NCBI RefSeq assembly: GCF_001540865.1
Contig: NC_033632.1
Coordinates: 11,210,557 to 11,274,556, forward strand
Reading direction: 5' to 3'
From: Ananas comosus
Taxonomy: Eukaryota > Streptophyta > Magnoliopsida > Poales > Bromeliaceae
DNA length: 64,000 nt
In this document: positions 25,871 through 36,692 of the stretch, in pieces
How the letters are laid out: each line of letters starts with the position of its first letter
How positions within the stretch are numbered: the first letter of the stretch is position 1
Made by a program: the position numbers and the translations under genes
Notes under the pieces: generated by a model
Database searches by the model: none
The model's input: only the letters and a program-made list of their open reading frames with translations
Told to the model about the DNA's origin: nothing

Positions 25871-26155
25871 GTACAAGCAGCAAAGAGAAGAATCTCCAAT
25901 CAGGGTACAATTTCTTTTCTCTCTTTCTTATGCAATATATATGCAACATCCAAAAATTTCAGGGACTAATGTACCAAAAGAAAATTGTATGACAAAAATT
26001 CATAGGCAAATAAAGTACAAAAAAGAGCAATCTTTAAGGGTAAATCATTGTAGCAAAACCTAAATGCAAAAAAAACCAAATACCTTAAAAATAAATGGAC
26101 CATAGAAGCCATTGGCAAAATAAAACATAACCCTCTTGAAAAGTAGAACATGTTA

Positions 26156-26410
26156 GGGGTTGTTTGGTTCCTTGAAAAATCATCGAAAATCTATTTTCCA
26201 AGGAAAAATTTATTCCAGAAAATAACATGTAACCTTCTGGAAAAGTAGAGCAGCTTAAGAGGTGTTTGGTTCCTCGAAAAATTGTGGAAAGCTGTTTTCC
26301 GGGAAAAATCCTTTCCATGGAAAACACCTTTTCTATAGATTTCGTTTTAGGATTAAATAAAAATATGGCAAACATCTCCAAGGGAACTACTTTTCCTCGG
26401 AATTAAAACG
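26156..26410. repeat. Two diverged copies of a MITE-like unit
   Basis: The phrase GTGTTTGGTTCC (or GTTGTTTGGTTCC) followed by 'ttgaaaaat' and 'ttttcc' words occurs twice, near 26160 and 26260. This suggests a tandem pair of degenerate MITE ends between modules C and D of one array unit. No full terminal pair was found. Confidence 0.45.
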
Positions 26411-27665
26411 TCCGATTAGTGAAAATTGGAAGAAATTGTCTACGAGAGGCTCAGGTTCACATTTCATCGATCAGAAAAAGAGATACACCTGAATTAGATT
26501 TAGAACGGTTGCATCGGTTGCCTTGTGGCCATCCAAGATGCCTCACTGTAGAGGAAGATAGTGATGGATTCAAATGTCCGTTGATAAAAAACAAAATAAA
26601 ATAAAAGTTGAGGAGGCTATTTCAAAATAGCCTATAGTTGAGGGGGTCTCCATACATTTTTATCATAGTTTATCTCAATGATCAGTAATATTCCTCACCA
26701 CCTGCTTCAATAACTTGAAAGTCAGAAGTCAGAGGGAGGTCTAAACCATCATTGCCTCTTCATAGATAAATAGATAGATAGATAAAGGGGAAAAAAAGAA
26801 AGGAGAAGGTAAGAAAACAAAGCGAGAGCAAAAGAGAGGGAAAGAGAAAAGGAAGAAAGGATAGGCCTATCTGCATGACCCACCAGCCCACCACCCATAT
26901 CTTGAGACAACACTGTGCCTATGCCGAGAGAGATATAAAGAATTTAAGAGAGAGTAATCTGCATTTTTTATCATTATATCAGCCTAATCATCCACAAAAC
27001 TAAAAAGACCCCTAAAACGAAAAACAAGATAGGCTACTCTTTTCTCTCTATTTCGCCACTATATATAACTATCCAAAGATTTGAGGGACCAATATGCAAA
27101 AAACAACAACAAAAAAAAAAAGCAAGATGGAATATAAAGACATAGGCAAAATGCAAAAAAACCATTCGTAAGATTTAGAATAACTACAGAAATCAAAAGA
27201 AAAGAGGAAGAGAGGTTAAAAATCGAGTTGTCCATAAATCTGAAATTACTACCAAAGGCTTAGATAGCTCAATTTAAGGATTGGCCGTGCCATCCATGTT
27301 GTACTGCGCCAAAGCCGTGCCAGCACGTGGAACAAGTCGTGCCGATACCAAGTCCACAAGATTTTTTTTTTTTCTTTTTTGTGCATTTTTTGGAATCTTT
27401 TGTTTTCCCCTGGAAAAGAAGTTTCACATAAGTTTTTCCATACTGAGTTAGGATGGATCTAGTGATATTTGGACCTTGTAAATCTACCAATACTTGGATC
27501 AATTAGTGACCTCCAGTCCATAATAAGGCCAACTTTTAGTGAAAAGATACAAATGAAAAGATTTCCCCAATCTCTTTTATCTTTCTAAATCTAGTGAATT
27601 TTTCCATGGTAGTGTTTTCCAATAAATACTTACCCAATTGGTTTTGGTTTCACGCACATACTATC

Positions 27666-27668
<3 letters not shown>

Positions 27669-27716
<48 letters not shown>

Positions 27717-27724
27717 AGAGAGAG
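27669..27724. repeat. (TA)n with short (GA)n microsatellite
   Basis: A TA run of about 22 units followed by a short GA run. Confidence 0.92.
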
Positions 27725-27746
27725 GAATTGGACTAGATTACTTTTA

Positions 27747-28020
27747 GGGTGCATTTGGTTCAAGTTATCCTGGCAGGATTACAGGCAATCCTGCCAGGAT
27801 AACTGTGTTTGGTTAATCCGCTATGTAATCTAGTCGTTAATGTAGCATTATATCGAAAATATTAACGGGAGGGGGGTCGTGTATCTTGCATTACTGAAAC
27901 CCGTTAATACTACATATTATGTAAAATTACAATTTTACCCTCCAACAACCCCAAATCTAATTAACAACATTATTTTCATCTCTCTCTCTCGCCTTCCCCC
28001 CTCTCTCTCGCACGCCGCTT

Positions 28021-28058
<38 letters not shown>

Positions 28059-28384
28059 GAACACCTATCATCTTCTATTGCGTCGTCCTCCCATGTAATT
28101 ATCACGATCTCCTTCCCTCCATTAGTCATTTCCGCAAAAAATAATATTCAAATGACCACAACAAGGACAATTTTGGAAAAAACTATACTTTTATGTCAGG
28201 ATTACTAAATTTTATAAACTGAACCAAACGTATTAATGCTATAAACACTGTAATCTAGTATTACATTACTATATTAAACCAAACGCGCTAATGCAGCATC
28301 AGTAGTAATCTCACGCCAAAATCCAAGATACCTGGATACGTCAAGATACTTTGTAATATTACATAACTCGAACCAAACGGGCCC
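27747..28384. mobile_element. PIF/Harbinger-like MITE, 638 bp
   Basis: The ends GGGTGCATTTGGTTCAAGTT and, read inward, GGGCCCGTTTGGTTCGAGTT are near-identical. TTA flanks both sides (27744-27746 and 28385-28387). A (TC)n tract lies in the middle. A truncated relative is at about 7950-8540. Confidence 0.8.
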
Positions 28385-28470
28385 TTATTAATAGTGTTTG
28401 GGCCCTTTTACTACTAAGTTTATAACCCTTGGATGAAAAATTGTAGAGTTGGGATGATAGTAGTTCCCTA

Positions 28471-29060
28471 GGGTTTCGTTTGGTTCGGGATTAAGTAAGA
28501 ACTAGTTATTCCAGGGATAGGGTTAAGTTTAGGGTTAAGGTGGGGTTAGAGTAATTTTGTGTTTGGTTGAGAATTGGGTTTAGTCCAGGTATAAGTAAAA
28601 TAGTGTTTGGTTGGAGTAGGTGGAATAATAAGGATAGTGGGTTGTTATAAATAGAAAATAATGATTTTGCTCTAATTTTTATATTTGAATTTAAAATTTT
28701 TATTTTATATTTAAAATTTCAAATTTAAATAGATAACTTTTAAAATTAAAAAATTCAAAACTAAAATTCATTTTTAAATCTCAAATTTAAAAATTTAAAG
28801 TTATAAAATTTAAATCAAATCTAACAAATATAAATTTTAAATAATTAAAAAAAACAATTTAACATTGAAATTTTAAATTTTAAAATTTAAAATTTAAAAA
28901 TATATATATTTATATTTTAAGATTACAAATTATAAATTTTTAAAATTTCAAATATAAAATATTAAATTTAAAATTANTAAAAATATATATATTTATATTT
29001 TAAGATTACAAATTATAAATTTTTAAAATTTCAAATATAAAATATTAAATTTAAAATTAA
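28471..29060. mobile_element. Truncated PIF-type MITE with a duplication around an N
   Basis: The left end (gggtttcgtttggttcggga) matches the end design of the elements at 16662 and 59437. No right end is present. An 80-bp AT block at about 28896-28976 is repeated at 28979-29059, and the single N at 28977 lies exactly at the junction. This looks like an assembly join. Confidence 0.55.
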
Positions 29061-29102
29061 AATAATTAAAAATAACAATTTTAAATTTAATATATATATA
29101 GA

Positions 29103-29650
29103 GAGAGAGAGAGATGGGCTAAAATACCATCGACAACAAACAAGCTCTCTTGCTACCGATTTGTTTTCGATGATGAAGCCTCCAAATCGACGATCGGCAC
29201 CATTGAACATGATCTATACCATTTGAAATATCTAGAAACCAAATTTTATATATTTTCGACATCATTGACTTAATGATCAAAAGGTTGCAAAATTTGTAAT
29301 TTTAATGGTTGATATGAGGCGTTTTCTCGTTCAGCAGTGTAAAGAAATTGAAATCAAATTGAATTTTGGTTAGAAATTTCTTTAAACTATTTAAAACAAG
29401 ATCTATACTCTTGATCTTGATTACAAGAATTTTATCATCACTTTTTGAAGGATATTTATTCTTAGCAGTTCATTTTTGTGTCCATTTGATGCACAAGAGA
29501 ATAATATCTAAAAAACATGAAATTTGATTTCTAAATACTTAAAGTGGTCTAGGTCATATTCAACGGTGCCGATCGTCAATTCAGAAGCTCCATCATTGAA
29601 AACAAATTGGTAGCAACGGAGCATGTTTGCTACCGATAGTATGTTCTAGC
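29103..29650. mobile_element. MITE beside a (TA)n-(GA)n tract
   Basis: The inverted ends share 'ctatcg' or 'catcgacaacaaa' words followed by 'cttgctaccgatttgttttc'. The left end abuts TATATATAGAGAGAGAG. A second member is at 34516-35095. Confidence 0.75.
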
Positions 29651-30558
29651 TGATGTCTATCAATCTTTTTAATAAATTGTGTGAGAAATAATAAAACTAT
29701 TTTTATAGCCATTATTACGAAAATTAATTTTTTTAAAAAAAAACTCTGCAAATGCATGCCAATGGTCTCATTAAACATCATTGGTGTGTTGCATATAGGA
29801 CTCGTCCATGCAGTAATTTCTCCATGGCAACAAAGGAAAAGGATTTTGAAAATGTTAATGACTAAATCACTACAAATCAAGAGAATAAATAACACAAAAG
29901 GAAACCAATCCTTGTTTATGCTGTTTTAATTCTTCCTCGAATAATGTTGACACGGAATCACCATAAACCACATGGACAGTTCCTAAAGTTTTTCCTAGAC
30001 AAAATGCAGAATCCCCCCATTCTACTATACATTCACTGATATATTTACAAGACATCCAATGATTTGAGAGACTAATATACAAGAAATCCATAATAAAGAA
30101 CAAGAACAGGATAAGGAATGACATATAACAAAATCTAGCTCAAATCTAACATCCTAGCAACAAAACCCCTGACACCAAAGTATCAAAACCAAAGGACAAT
30201 TAAAACACTAAACGCCAAAAGAAAAACCATATTAAAGGACAAGAGAATCGGAAGCCACAAAGTATAACGAAATCAACCTCAAACCTAACATCCTAATAAC
30301 AAAACCCTAACACTAGACAAGAATATCAGAAGCGATCTCAAACCTAATATTCTAGCACCAAAACCCTAACGCTTAAAAGATCAAACACCGAAGAACACTA
30401 AAAACACTAAGCACATTGGCAAAATCCAACACTAAGCACATTGGCAAAATCCCAGGAGATCCTTTTAAAATAATAAAAAAACATTACAATAAATTAGATG
30501 AGATCGGGAAAAGGAGGCTCGAAATCGCATAGTAATCGATCAAACGAAGCGATCGCCC

Positions 30559-30735
30559 TCACTCCTCACCTTCTATCTCAATCCAATCCCTCCTAAAGGC
30601 AAGAAGTGACAGAAACAGGATAAGAGATTTAGGGTTAGGGCTCGATTTTACCCCGTATGTCCAAGAAACCCACCAAATGCTTCGATCGGTAGCATCATCG
30701 CCTTCGCAATGGTCTCGCCATGGATGATTTCTCAT
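30559..30735 (-). CDS. 58-residue open frame in the first unit of the array
   Basis: The frame starts MRNHPWRDHC, runs EGDDATDRSIWWVSWTYG and stops at 30559. It is preceded on the minus strand by a long CT-rich leader (30925-30780), typical of plant 5' UTRs, and by an AAACCCTAA motif. A GTAAAA donor-like site follows the WTYG codons, so the true exon may end there. Its DDATDRS stretch is the module A copy at 30660-30720. No known domain is seen. It could be the first exon of a real transcript or the start of a pseudogene; expression data would decide. Confidence 0.3.
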   Translation of the reverse strand: MRNHPWRDHCEGDDATDRSIWWVSWTYGVKSSPNPKSLILFLSLLAFRRDWIEIEGEE

Positions 30736-30826
30736 GGAAAGAGAGGAGAGAGGCGAGGAGTAAGAGAAGGGACGAGGCGAATGCTTTGGATTGTGGGATT
30801 TAGGGTTTCGAAAGAACTCGGAGAGG

Positions 30827-30862
<36 letters not shown>

Positions 30863-30950
30863 CAGAGCGTTTCCTCGCTCACTCCGAGGAAGGCATGGTA
30901 GAGAGAGAGAGGGAGGGGAGCGCGCACTAATGGTTGAGTTGAGTTGCGGA

Positions 30951-31402
30951 TAGGGACGTCAACGTATACATATAATCGAAATTTTATTCCAAATCCGAAT
31001 CCGAATTGGAACGAAGCAAATTTATTTAATAATACTAAATAAATATTAAAAAAAATAATTTTAAATATAAATATTAAAAAATAAAAATTCGACGAATATA
31101 AATATGAGTATGAATTTTGATGGTACCGATACGAATCCGAACTTAATTTATATGTATATAAAAATTTAATATTATATTTATTTTCAAAATTTATATTTAA
31201 TTTAATGCAATATATTTTGCAATATTAAAAAAGAAATAATTATTTCATGTTCGGATTTTCAAGTTCGGGTTCTGGTTCGGATTTTAGATTTTTGGTCGGA
31301 TTCAGATTTGAATATAAAATTTTAAATCTATCGGGTTCGGATTCGAATTCGGGTTTCAAATTTTTGAAAATTCATCCCGAATCCGTCATGTTGACATTCC
31401 TA
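30951..31402. mobile_element. hAT-like MITE at the head of the array
   Basis: The ends are TAGGGACGTCAACG and, read inward, TAGGAATGTCAACATG. Flanking 8-mers GTTGCGGA (30943-30950) and GCTGCGGA (31403-31410) match at 7 of 8 positions. It lies just upstream of the CT-rich leader at 30780-30930, where a promoter would be expected. Confidence 0.75.
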
Positions 31403-31410
31403 GCTGCGGA

Positions 31411-32087
31411 GGTGACACATAAGGCATCGGTAATGTTTCCGCTTTTTCAGACCTTTTTACTATATAATCTCAAAAAATATTATTATTGACTAAATAATTA
31501 TATTAAAAAACTATTTAACGAAATAATTCTATTTATTTTTAAAGCTTAAAGATAGTGATCGATTCACTATCTTCATAACTTTTTACTAAAACGATGAATC
31601 ATTCTTGAAGATTATTTATTTTTTTAGATTGTCGAGATTATATGTGATTTGTTAAAATTTTTACATAGTTATTAGGGTTATATATAGAAAATAGAAAAAA
31701 GTGAGTATATTAGGATTATAGATGAATTATTAAAACTTTTATTTGATTGTTAGGATTGTATGAATAGATTATTAGAATTTTTTTAAGTTGCTAAGATTAT
31801 ATGCAATTTATTGAAATTTTTATATGGTTGTTATAATTATTTTAAAAAATAGAAAAAAATATATGTATATTAAGGAAGACAGTAAATTATTCGCCACTTT
31901 TGTAGAAAATTAAGAAGGCAGTGAATCGTTAACAATCTTTATAAAGATGGTTAATAATTCACCGTCTTTAAGAGTAAATTTCACTGTGGCAAAAGGAGAA
32001 CTAGTTTGCCAAAATTTTATTTCATAGGATTATTTACTCAATTAGAAAATTATAGGATCATTTTGAAAAGAAGTCTTTGATTTTTTT
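31411..32087. other. Spacer, relative of the 12968-13500 repeat
   Basis: Ordered words such as 'ttgttaggattgtat' and 'gatgaatcattc' are shared with 12968-13500. It is AT-rich with no coding potential. Confidence 0.45.
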
Positions 32088-33253
32088 GGGCATGTTTGGT
32101 TCGCCAAAGTGTACTATTGAAAGTAATACTTTTAGAAAGTGACGTCTTATCGGTTGTTTGGTTTACGAAAGTGAATATAAAAGTCACTTTACGAAAGTGA
32201 GCTGATAAAGTGAGTTATAACTAAATCTCACTTTTTTGACTTCGGCTCAAAAAATTCGAAAGTCACCGAAAATGGAGAGCTTAGTTAAGAGGTTATATTT
32301 GGTCTTAACTTTAATACTTAAATTTATTTTTAAAGTTTAATATTACTTTAAATTTGAATTAAAATTATGATTACATTTTGAATTTTATTTGTTAATTAAA
32401 ATTCAACATAAAATTTTAAATTCAAATTTATGACTTTTTAAATTTAAATTTTAAATTTTATTTTTATTTAAATTTGAATTCTAGAATTTAAATTTAAATT
32501 TTAAATTTTAAATTTTAATTAAATTATTTTTAGTTAAGAACTTCAATTTGAAATTTGAACTCAAATTGTTCCAAGTATAAATTCAAATTATTGACTGAAA
32601 TTCAAATTTTAAATTTTAAATTTTAAATTAAAATTCAAATTCAAATTTAAATTTAAATTTGTTATTTACATTTAACTTCAATAATAAGTTTTAGTCTGAA
32701 TTTGGATTCAAATTATGAATTCAAATGTTCGATTCGAATTGTGATTTAAACTCATATTTTAATTTAAATTTAAATATTAATTTAAATTGTGAATTTATAT
32801 TTGAATTCAGAATTTAAGATCAAAGAGTAAATTAATATATGATTCAAATTATAAATTCAAATTTGAATAAATGTTCTAATTTTTGTGTTGAACTTTTATT
32901 TTAAAATTTAATTTCAATTATAAGTTATAACTTAAATTTTAAATTCAAATTGTAAATTAAATTTATGTCTTAAATTTTAATTATAAATTCAACTCAGATT
33001 TAAGTTTAAATTTAAATTTTAAAATATAACTTTGAATTCTAAATATTAATTTAAATTTAAATTTTAATTTAAATTGCAAGTATAAGTCGTTTGTTTACAT
33101 TTTTACCTTTTTATATATAATTTAATAATAAAAAAATATAAAATTATAGTTTTAATTTTTTACTTTATAGCAACCAAACAATCGAACTGAAAAGTCACTT
33201 TTATAAAAGTCACTTTTTCCACTTCGCCGACTTTTGAGTTACCAAACATGCCC
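32088..33253. mobile_element. AT-rich MITE, 1166 bp
   Basis: The ends are GGGCATGTTTGGTTCGCC and, read inward, GGGCATGTTTGGTAACTC. Inside them are mirrored 'aaagtgactttt'-type words. From about 32300 to 33080 the sequence is nearly pure A/T built of 'aaattt' units. TTT flanks both sides, so the TSD is ambiguous. Confidence 0.7.
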
Positions 33254-34244
33254 TTTACGAAAGTAGTGGAAAGACAAATATTTAGGAGTTTGATTTGCAT
33301 GGAGATGCAAAGAGAACTTCTAGAATGCATGAATTATATTACTGATGTGTGTCTCCATTGGATTATTTTTTTAAAATTCATCCATTCTGTTATAGTTATT
33401 AAAAAAATATAAAAATGTATAATTAGACACTTATTAATGATATAATATAAATATTACATAGTAGACTTTCTCATATGCAAATGAGGCGGATGTGGGAGAA
33501 TGAGAGGCCACCTTTGCTCTATGGGATGAATTCGAAACGAGTTAATTTTAATTCTGGTTTTGATCTCATTTATCATTTTATTCAAAACAGATTGAAACGA
33601 AAATAAAATTTTAGCAGATCAAAGCGAATCTAAAGAAGAAAGTGATCTCTCGCCTCCCTCTCCATTTATTTTACGAATAGAGGCGAATTCAGAGAATTAA
33701 TTTTAATTTTACTTTTGGCTCCTATTTACCTCTGCATTCGCAGACTTTTAACATATCGAAACAAATCAAAGGAACCTTCATCCGACCATCGAATCTATGA
33801 AGATAAAGGTTTATAAACTAAAGTTGTGTGGTGAGAAAAGAATTATATCTTTAAATTTAATTTTTAGAAGGCTATATTTGAAATTTAAGTTCTTGAAGGG
33901 CCTTTTTGAAAGAAAAGCTTTGCATCAGTAGGGATGTCAATGGGCACGAATACCTAAAATTTTATTTGAATTTGAATCCCAACAAAGTGGATTTATACAA
34001 TACTAAATGAATATAGTAAATATTAAAAATGAAAATCCAATATATATTGGATTTGCATATGAATTTTAACTATATCTGACACGAACCCAAACCTGAACCC
34101 GAACCCGACCCGAGTCTAAATTGATTTTATATTATATATCTCTTTGAAGTTCTAAAGTTATATTTGAATTTATATTTTAAAAATTTAAATTTTATATAAT
34201 ATATTTTGAAATATTGTAAAGAGAAATAATTATTTCGGATTCGA

Positions 34245-34255
<11 letters not shown>

Positions 34256-34276
<21 letters not shown>

Positions 34277-34512
34277 TCCGGCTACTATATTATTAATAGC
34301 ACGAAGCACTTTGTGCTACCAAGTTTTCCGCCATTAGATCTACCTTTTTGATCATTTTCACCTGTTAGATCATACTGTTCAACCAACTACCCACTTAACC
34401 CTAGGGGGCCCACATCATCCTAACCGCACATCTCTTAATCCAATGGCCAAAAATTTGGTAGCACCAATAACTTAGTGCTATTAATAGTGAATTACCCTAG
34501 TTCTATATATAT
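34256..34512. mobile_element. Small MITE between (TA)n-(GA)n tracts
   Basis: The left end after the GA run reads 'ccggctactatattattaat', and 'agcac' and 'gtgctacc' words are mirrored at the right end near 34465-34500. No coding content. Confidence 0.65.
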
Positions 34513-34515
34513 ATA

Positions 34516-35095
34516 TAGAGAGAGAGAGAGAGTTGAGCTAAAATACTATCGATAGCAAACGGGCTCCGTTGCCACCCATTTGTTTTCGATGATGGAGTAT
34601 CCAAATCGACAATCGGCACCGTTGAACATGATCTATACAACTTGAAATGTTTAGAAATCAAATTTTAAATCTTTTCAACATCATTTGCCTAATGATCAAA
34701 GGGTTTCAAAATTTGTAATTTTAATAGTCGATATGAGGCGTTTTCTTGTTTAACGGCATAAAGATATCCAAATCAATTGAATTTTTGTTAGAAAATTCTT
34801 TAAACTATTTAAAATAAGATCTATACTCTTGATCTTGATTACAAGACTCCTATAATCATTTTTTAAAGAATATTCATTTTCAGCCGTTCATTTTTGTGTC
34901 CACTCGATGTATAAGAGAACAATGTCGAAAATATATGAAATTTGATTTCTAAACACTTCAAGTGGTATAGATCATGTTCAGACGGGCCGATCGTCAGGAA
35001 ATTTATAAGATTTTGGATGGGCTCCATCATCGAGAAACAATGGGTGGGCAACGGAGGCTGTTCGCTATCGATTAGTATTCTAGCTCAACTCTGCT
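34516..35095. mobile_element. MITE, second copy of the 29103 family
   Basis: It shares terminal and internal words with 29103-29650 ('gctaaaatac', 'ttgttttcgatgatgga', 'gatctatac', 'cttgatcttgattacaag'). It again begins after TATATATATAGAGAGAG. Terminal inverted repeats span about 60 bp. Confidence 0.75.
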
Positions 35096-35109
35096 CTTCT
35101 CTCTATAGA

Positions 35110-35450
35110 TAGAGAGAGATGAGAGAGAGTTGGACTGGCGGAGAGGAGAGAGTTGGATTGGGCTACTATTAGTACCAACAAGCTCGAATAAATAATTCAT
35201 AAAAGAAACCCACTTGTTGCTACTAATTTTTAGCCTTGTGGATGCAGCTCTTTTTCATTATTTCTAAGCGCATTGATAATACTATAACCCAGTGGAGACA
35301 TCAACCCTAGGTGGAGCACGTCAACTCACCGAGCTGATTATCGATCCTGACCCTATAATTTTTCATTCAATGGGTTAAAAAACTTGATAAGCCAAAAAAA
35401 GCGTTTTACTATTATAGTATTCCACCCTAATTCTATATATATATTACAGT
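35110..35450. mobile_element. Probable third MITE of the cluster
   Basis: Starts beside GA-rich sequence with 'ttgggctactattagtacc' and ends near 35440 with 'actattatagtattccaccc' before another TA tract. The ends are only loosely inverted. Confidence 0.45.
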
Positions 35451-35940
35451 TGAATTATTACGTGCGAATGCACGTAATATTATTATAATTTATTCAAAAT
35501 CAATATAAATTCTGTATATTATATATATCCAATTACAATAACTATTATATATTTATTATGAGATATTTTTAACAAATTTAATTATAACTATTCAGTAGGG
35601 AATCATTATTTTATTTTCTTTTTGGATTCCGTCTGTCATTACTTGTCGGAATTTCTATACGTTTTTTATATATAGTATAGATCTATGGATATATGAAATA
35701 GATATGGAGATATTTTTAAAACAAATTGATTATAAATCATTCATAAGATTGAATTTATAAATGATATGAATACTATTTTTTAAGTAGATGATCATAACGT
35801 CAATTTTTTTTGAAGATATTTTTAACAAATTTAATTAATAATTATCGTAGAGAATATTATTTTATTGCTTTTTGGTTCCGTTTGTCATTAATTGTCGGAA
35901 TTTCCTAATAAACGCTTTTATATATATGATATATATATAT
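35451..35940. repeat. Tandem duplicated AT-rich unit with a perfect hairpin
   Basis: A near-perfect inverted repeat, TATTACGTGC-GAAT-GCACGTAATA, lies at about 35456-35479. Downstream, a unit with words 'aatcattattttatt', 'tttggattccgt' and 'gtcggaattt' near 35590-35655 recurs near 35840-35905. A GC-rich hairpin with TATATA-rich flanks is reminiscent of Helitron-derived sequences, but no certain Helitron end was found. Confidence 0.4.
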
Positions 35941-36310
35941 ATATTTGATATATATTTAATATTTATATTTTAAAAATTTTAGATTTATATTAATATATTT
36001 TGACAATATTATAAGAGAGAAATTAGTTATTTTGGATTCAAATTTTTCGGATTCAAATTTTAAAATTTTGGTCGGGATTCAGGTTTGGAATATAAATTTA
36101 TAAAATTTGTTGGATTCAGATTCGGCATTCAGCAATGATAGAAGGTTCAAGTCCGAAATTTTTTTAAGGATAAAATAAATGGAATTGTACTTATCGCATT
36201 GAAAATTTTTTTCATGCAGGGAACCAACAGGCCCTAAGCATGAGAACATCACCGCATCACCGTCACGGTGCATACCAGCGTGGCCTTCAGATTCCTGTGT
36301 AAGCAATTCC

Positions 36311-36392
36311 GAACGTTCTCTCACCTTCGACAACCTTCTCCTTTTTTAATTTTTTTTTTAAATTTCTCATATTTTTAATTACCTCTATAAAA
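36311..36392 (+). promoter_or_regulatory. ClpB promoter: heat-shock-element core and TATA box
   Basis: GAACGTTC at 36311-36318 fits the head-to-head GAAnnTTC core of a heat shock element, and a further TTC triplet precedes it with imperfect spacing. TATAAAA follows at 36386-36392. A start site near 36415-36420 is expected, about 50 nt before the first ATG. Heat induction through HSF factors is known for ClpB genes; here it is inferred from the motif. Confidence 0.55.
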
Positions 36393-36465
36393 TCTACCCT
36401 TATCATAAAACCCTCACCTCTGGAAATTTCTCTCTGCCCCCTCAAGCCACGCTCTTTGCCGAACA

Positions 36466-36692
36466 ATGTCGCGGCTACGGCCGAGGCGCGGCTCGCTAAA
36501 GGTCGCTCCGCGCGCGCCTCCTCCGCCGGTGCGTCGTCGTCGTCGGCGGCGGCGGCGGCGGTAGCGCGCCGCCCCTACTCCGCCCGTGCCCTTCCCCCCC
36601 TCGCGCTTTCGCAGCCGCTCTTCGGCGGCGGCGCCGCCGCTCCGCTTGGTCTCCTGTTCGGAGTTGGAGATCGCGTTTGGCCTCTTACGTAT
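36466..36692 (+). other. Upstream part of ClpB exon 1 with a reading-frame conflict
   Basis: The first ATG after the TATA box (36466) reads MSRLRPRRGSLK and stops at 36562. A different frame is open through the whole exon. It is Ala/Ser/Arg-rich like an organelle transit peptide and joins the mature ClpB sequence, but it has no ATG before 36693. A one-base indel shortly after 36468 would join the two. Either the sequence has an error or a real mutation, or translation starts at 36693. Confidence 0.6.

Larger units (their letters stand above)
9797..30930 (-). repeat. Degenerate minus-strand array of repeated modules in A-B-C-D order
   Basis: Four modules recur in one orientation and order. 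Module B (translated ideal FDGEASWMAARQPMQPF) is at about 10329-10375, 11621-11669, 14029-14071, 15094-15140, 15457-15502, 15877-15899 joined to 16627-16652, 17621-17692, 19165-19210, 19344-19389, 19514-19560, 20329-20372, 21064-21100, 23361-23405, 24049-24090 and 26507-26550. Module A (GAGGCAATGATGG on the minus strand, often followed by a GATCGAAGC word) is at about 9797-9864, 14571-14608, 19949-20009, 20521-20579, 21188-21220, 24150-24230, 26695-26770 and 30660-30720. Module C (GATGAAATGTGAATCTGAGC) is at 10241-10270, 13950-13978, 15789-15830, 20249-20285, 26445-26480 and 30514-30545. Module D is an AT-rich block near 10090, 13750, 15600, 18240, 20080, 26000 and 30130. Most copies contain stops or indels. 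It may be a tandemly duplicated, now degenerate small gene, or a non-coding transcript with repeated exons. I do not recognise it. Confidence 0.6.
33932..36170. mobile_element. hAT-like remnant interrupted by nested MITEs
   Basis: A 'tagggatgtcaatgggcacg' left end at about 33932 and 'gattcaaattttaaaatttt' interior words near 36045 match the family of the element at 30951. The middle (34240-35940) is filled by three MITEs and a duplicated Helitron-like stretch. The right terminus is not clear. Confidence 0.45.

Noticed and set aside
10241..30545. Module C or A of the array as C/D-box snoRNAs (TGATGA and CTGA words)
   Set aside because: The TGATGA-like and CTGA words are only about 9-13 bases apart in module C and are not conserved together in all copies. 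No terminal stems were found.
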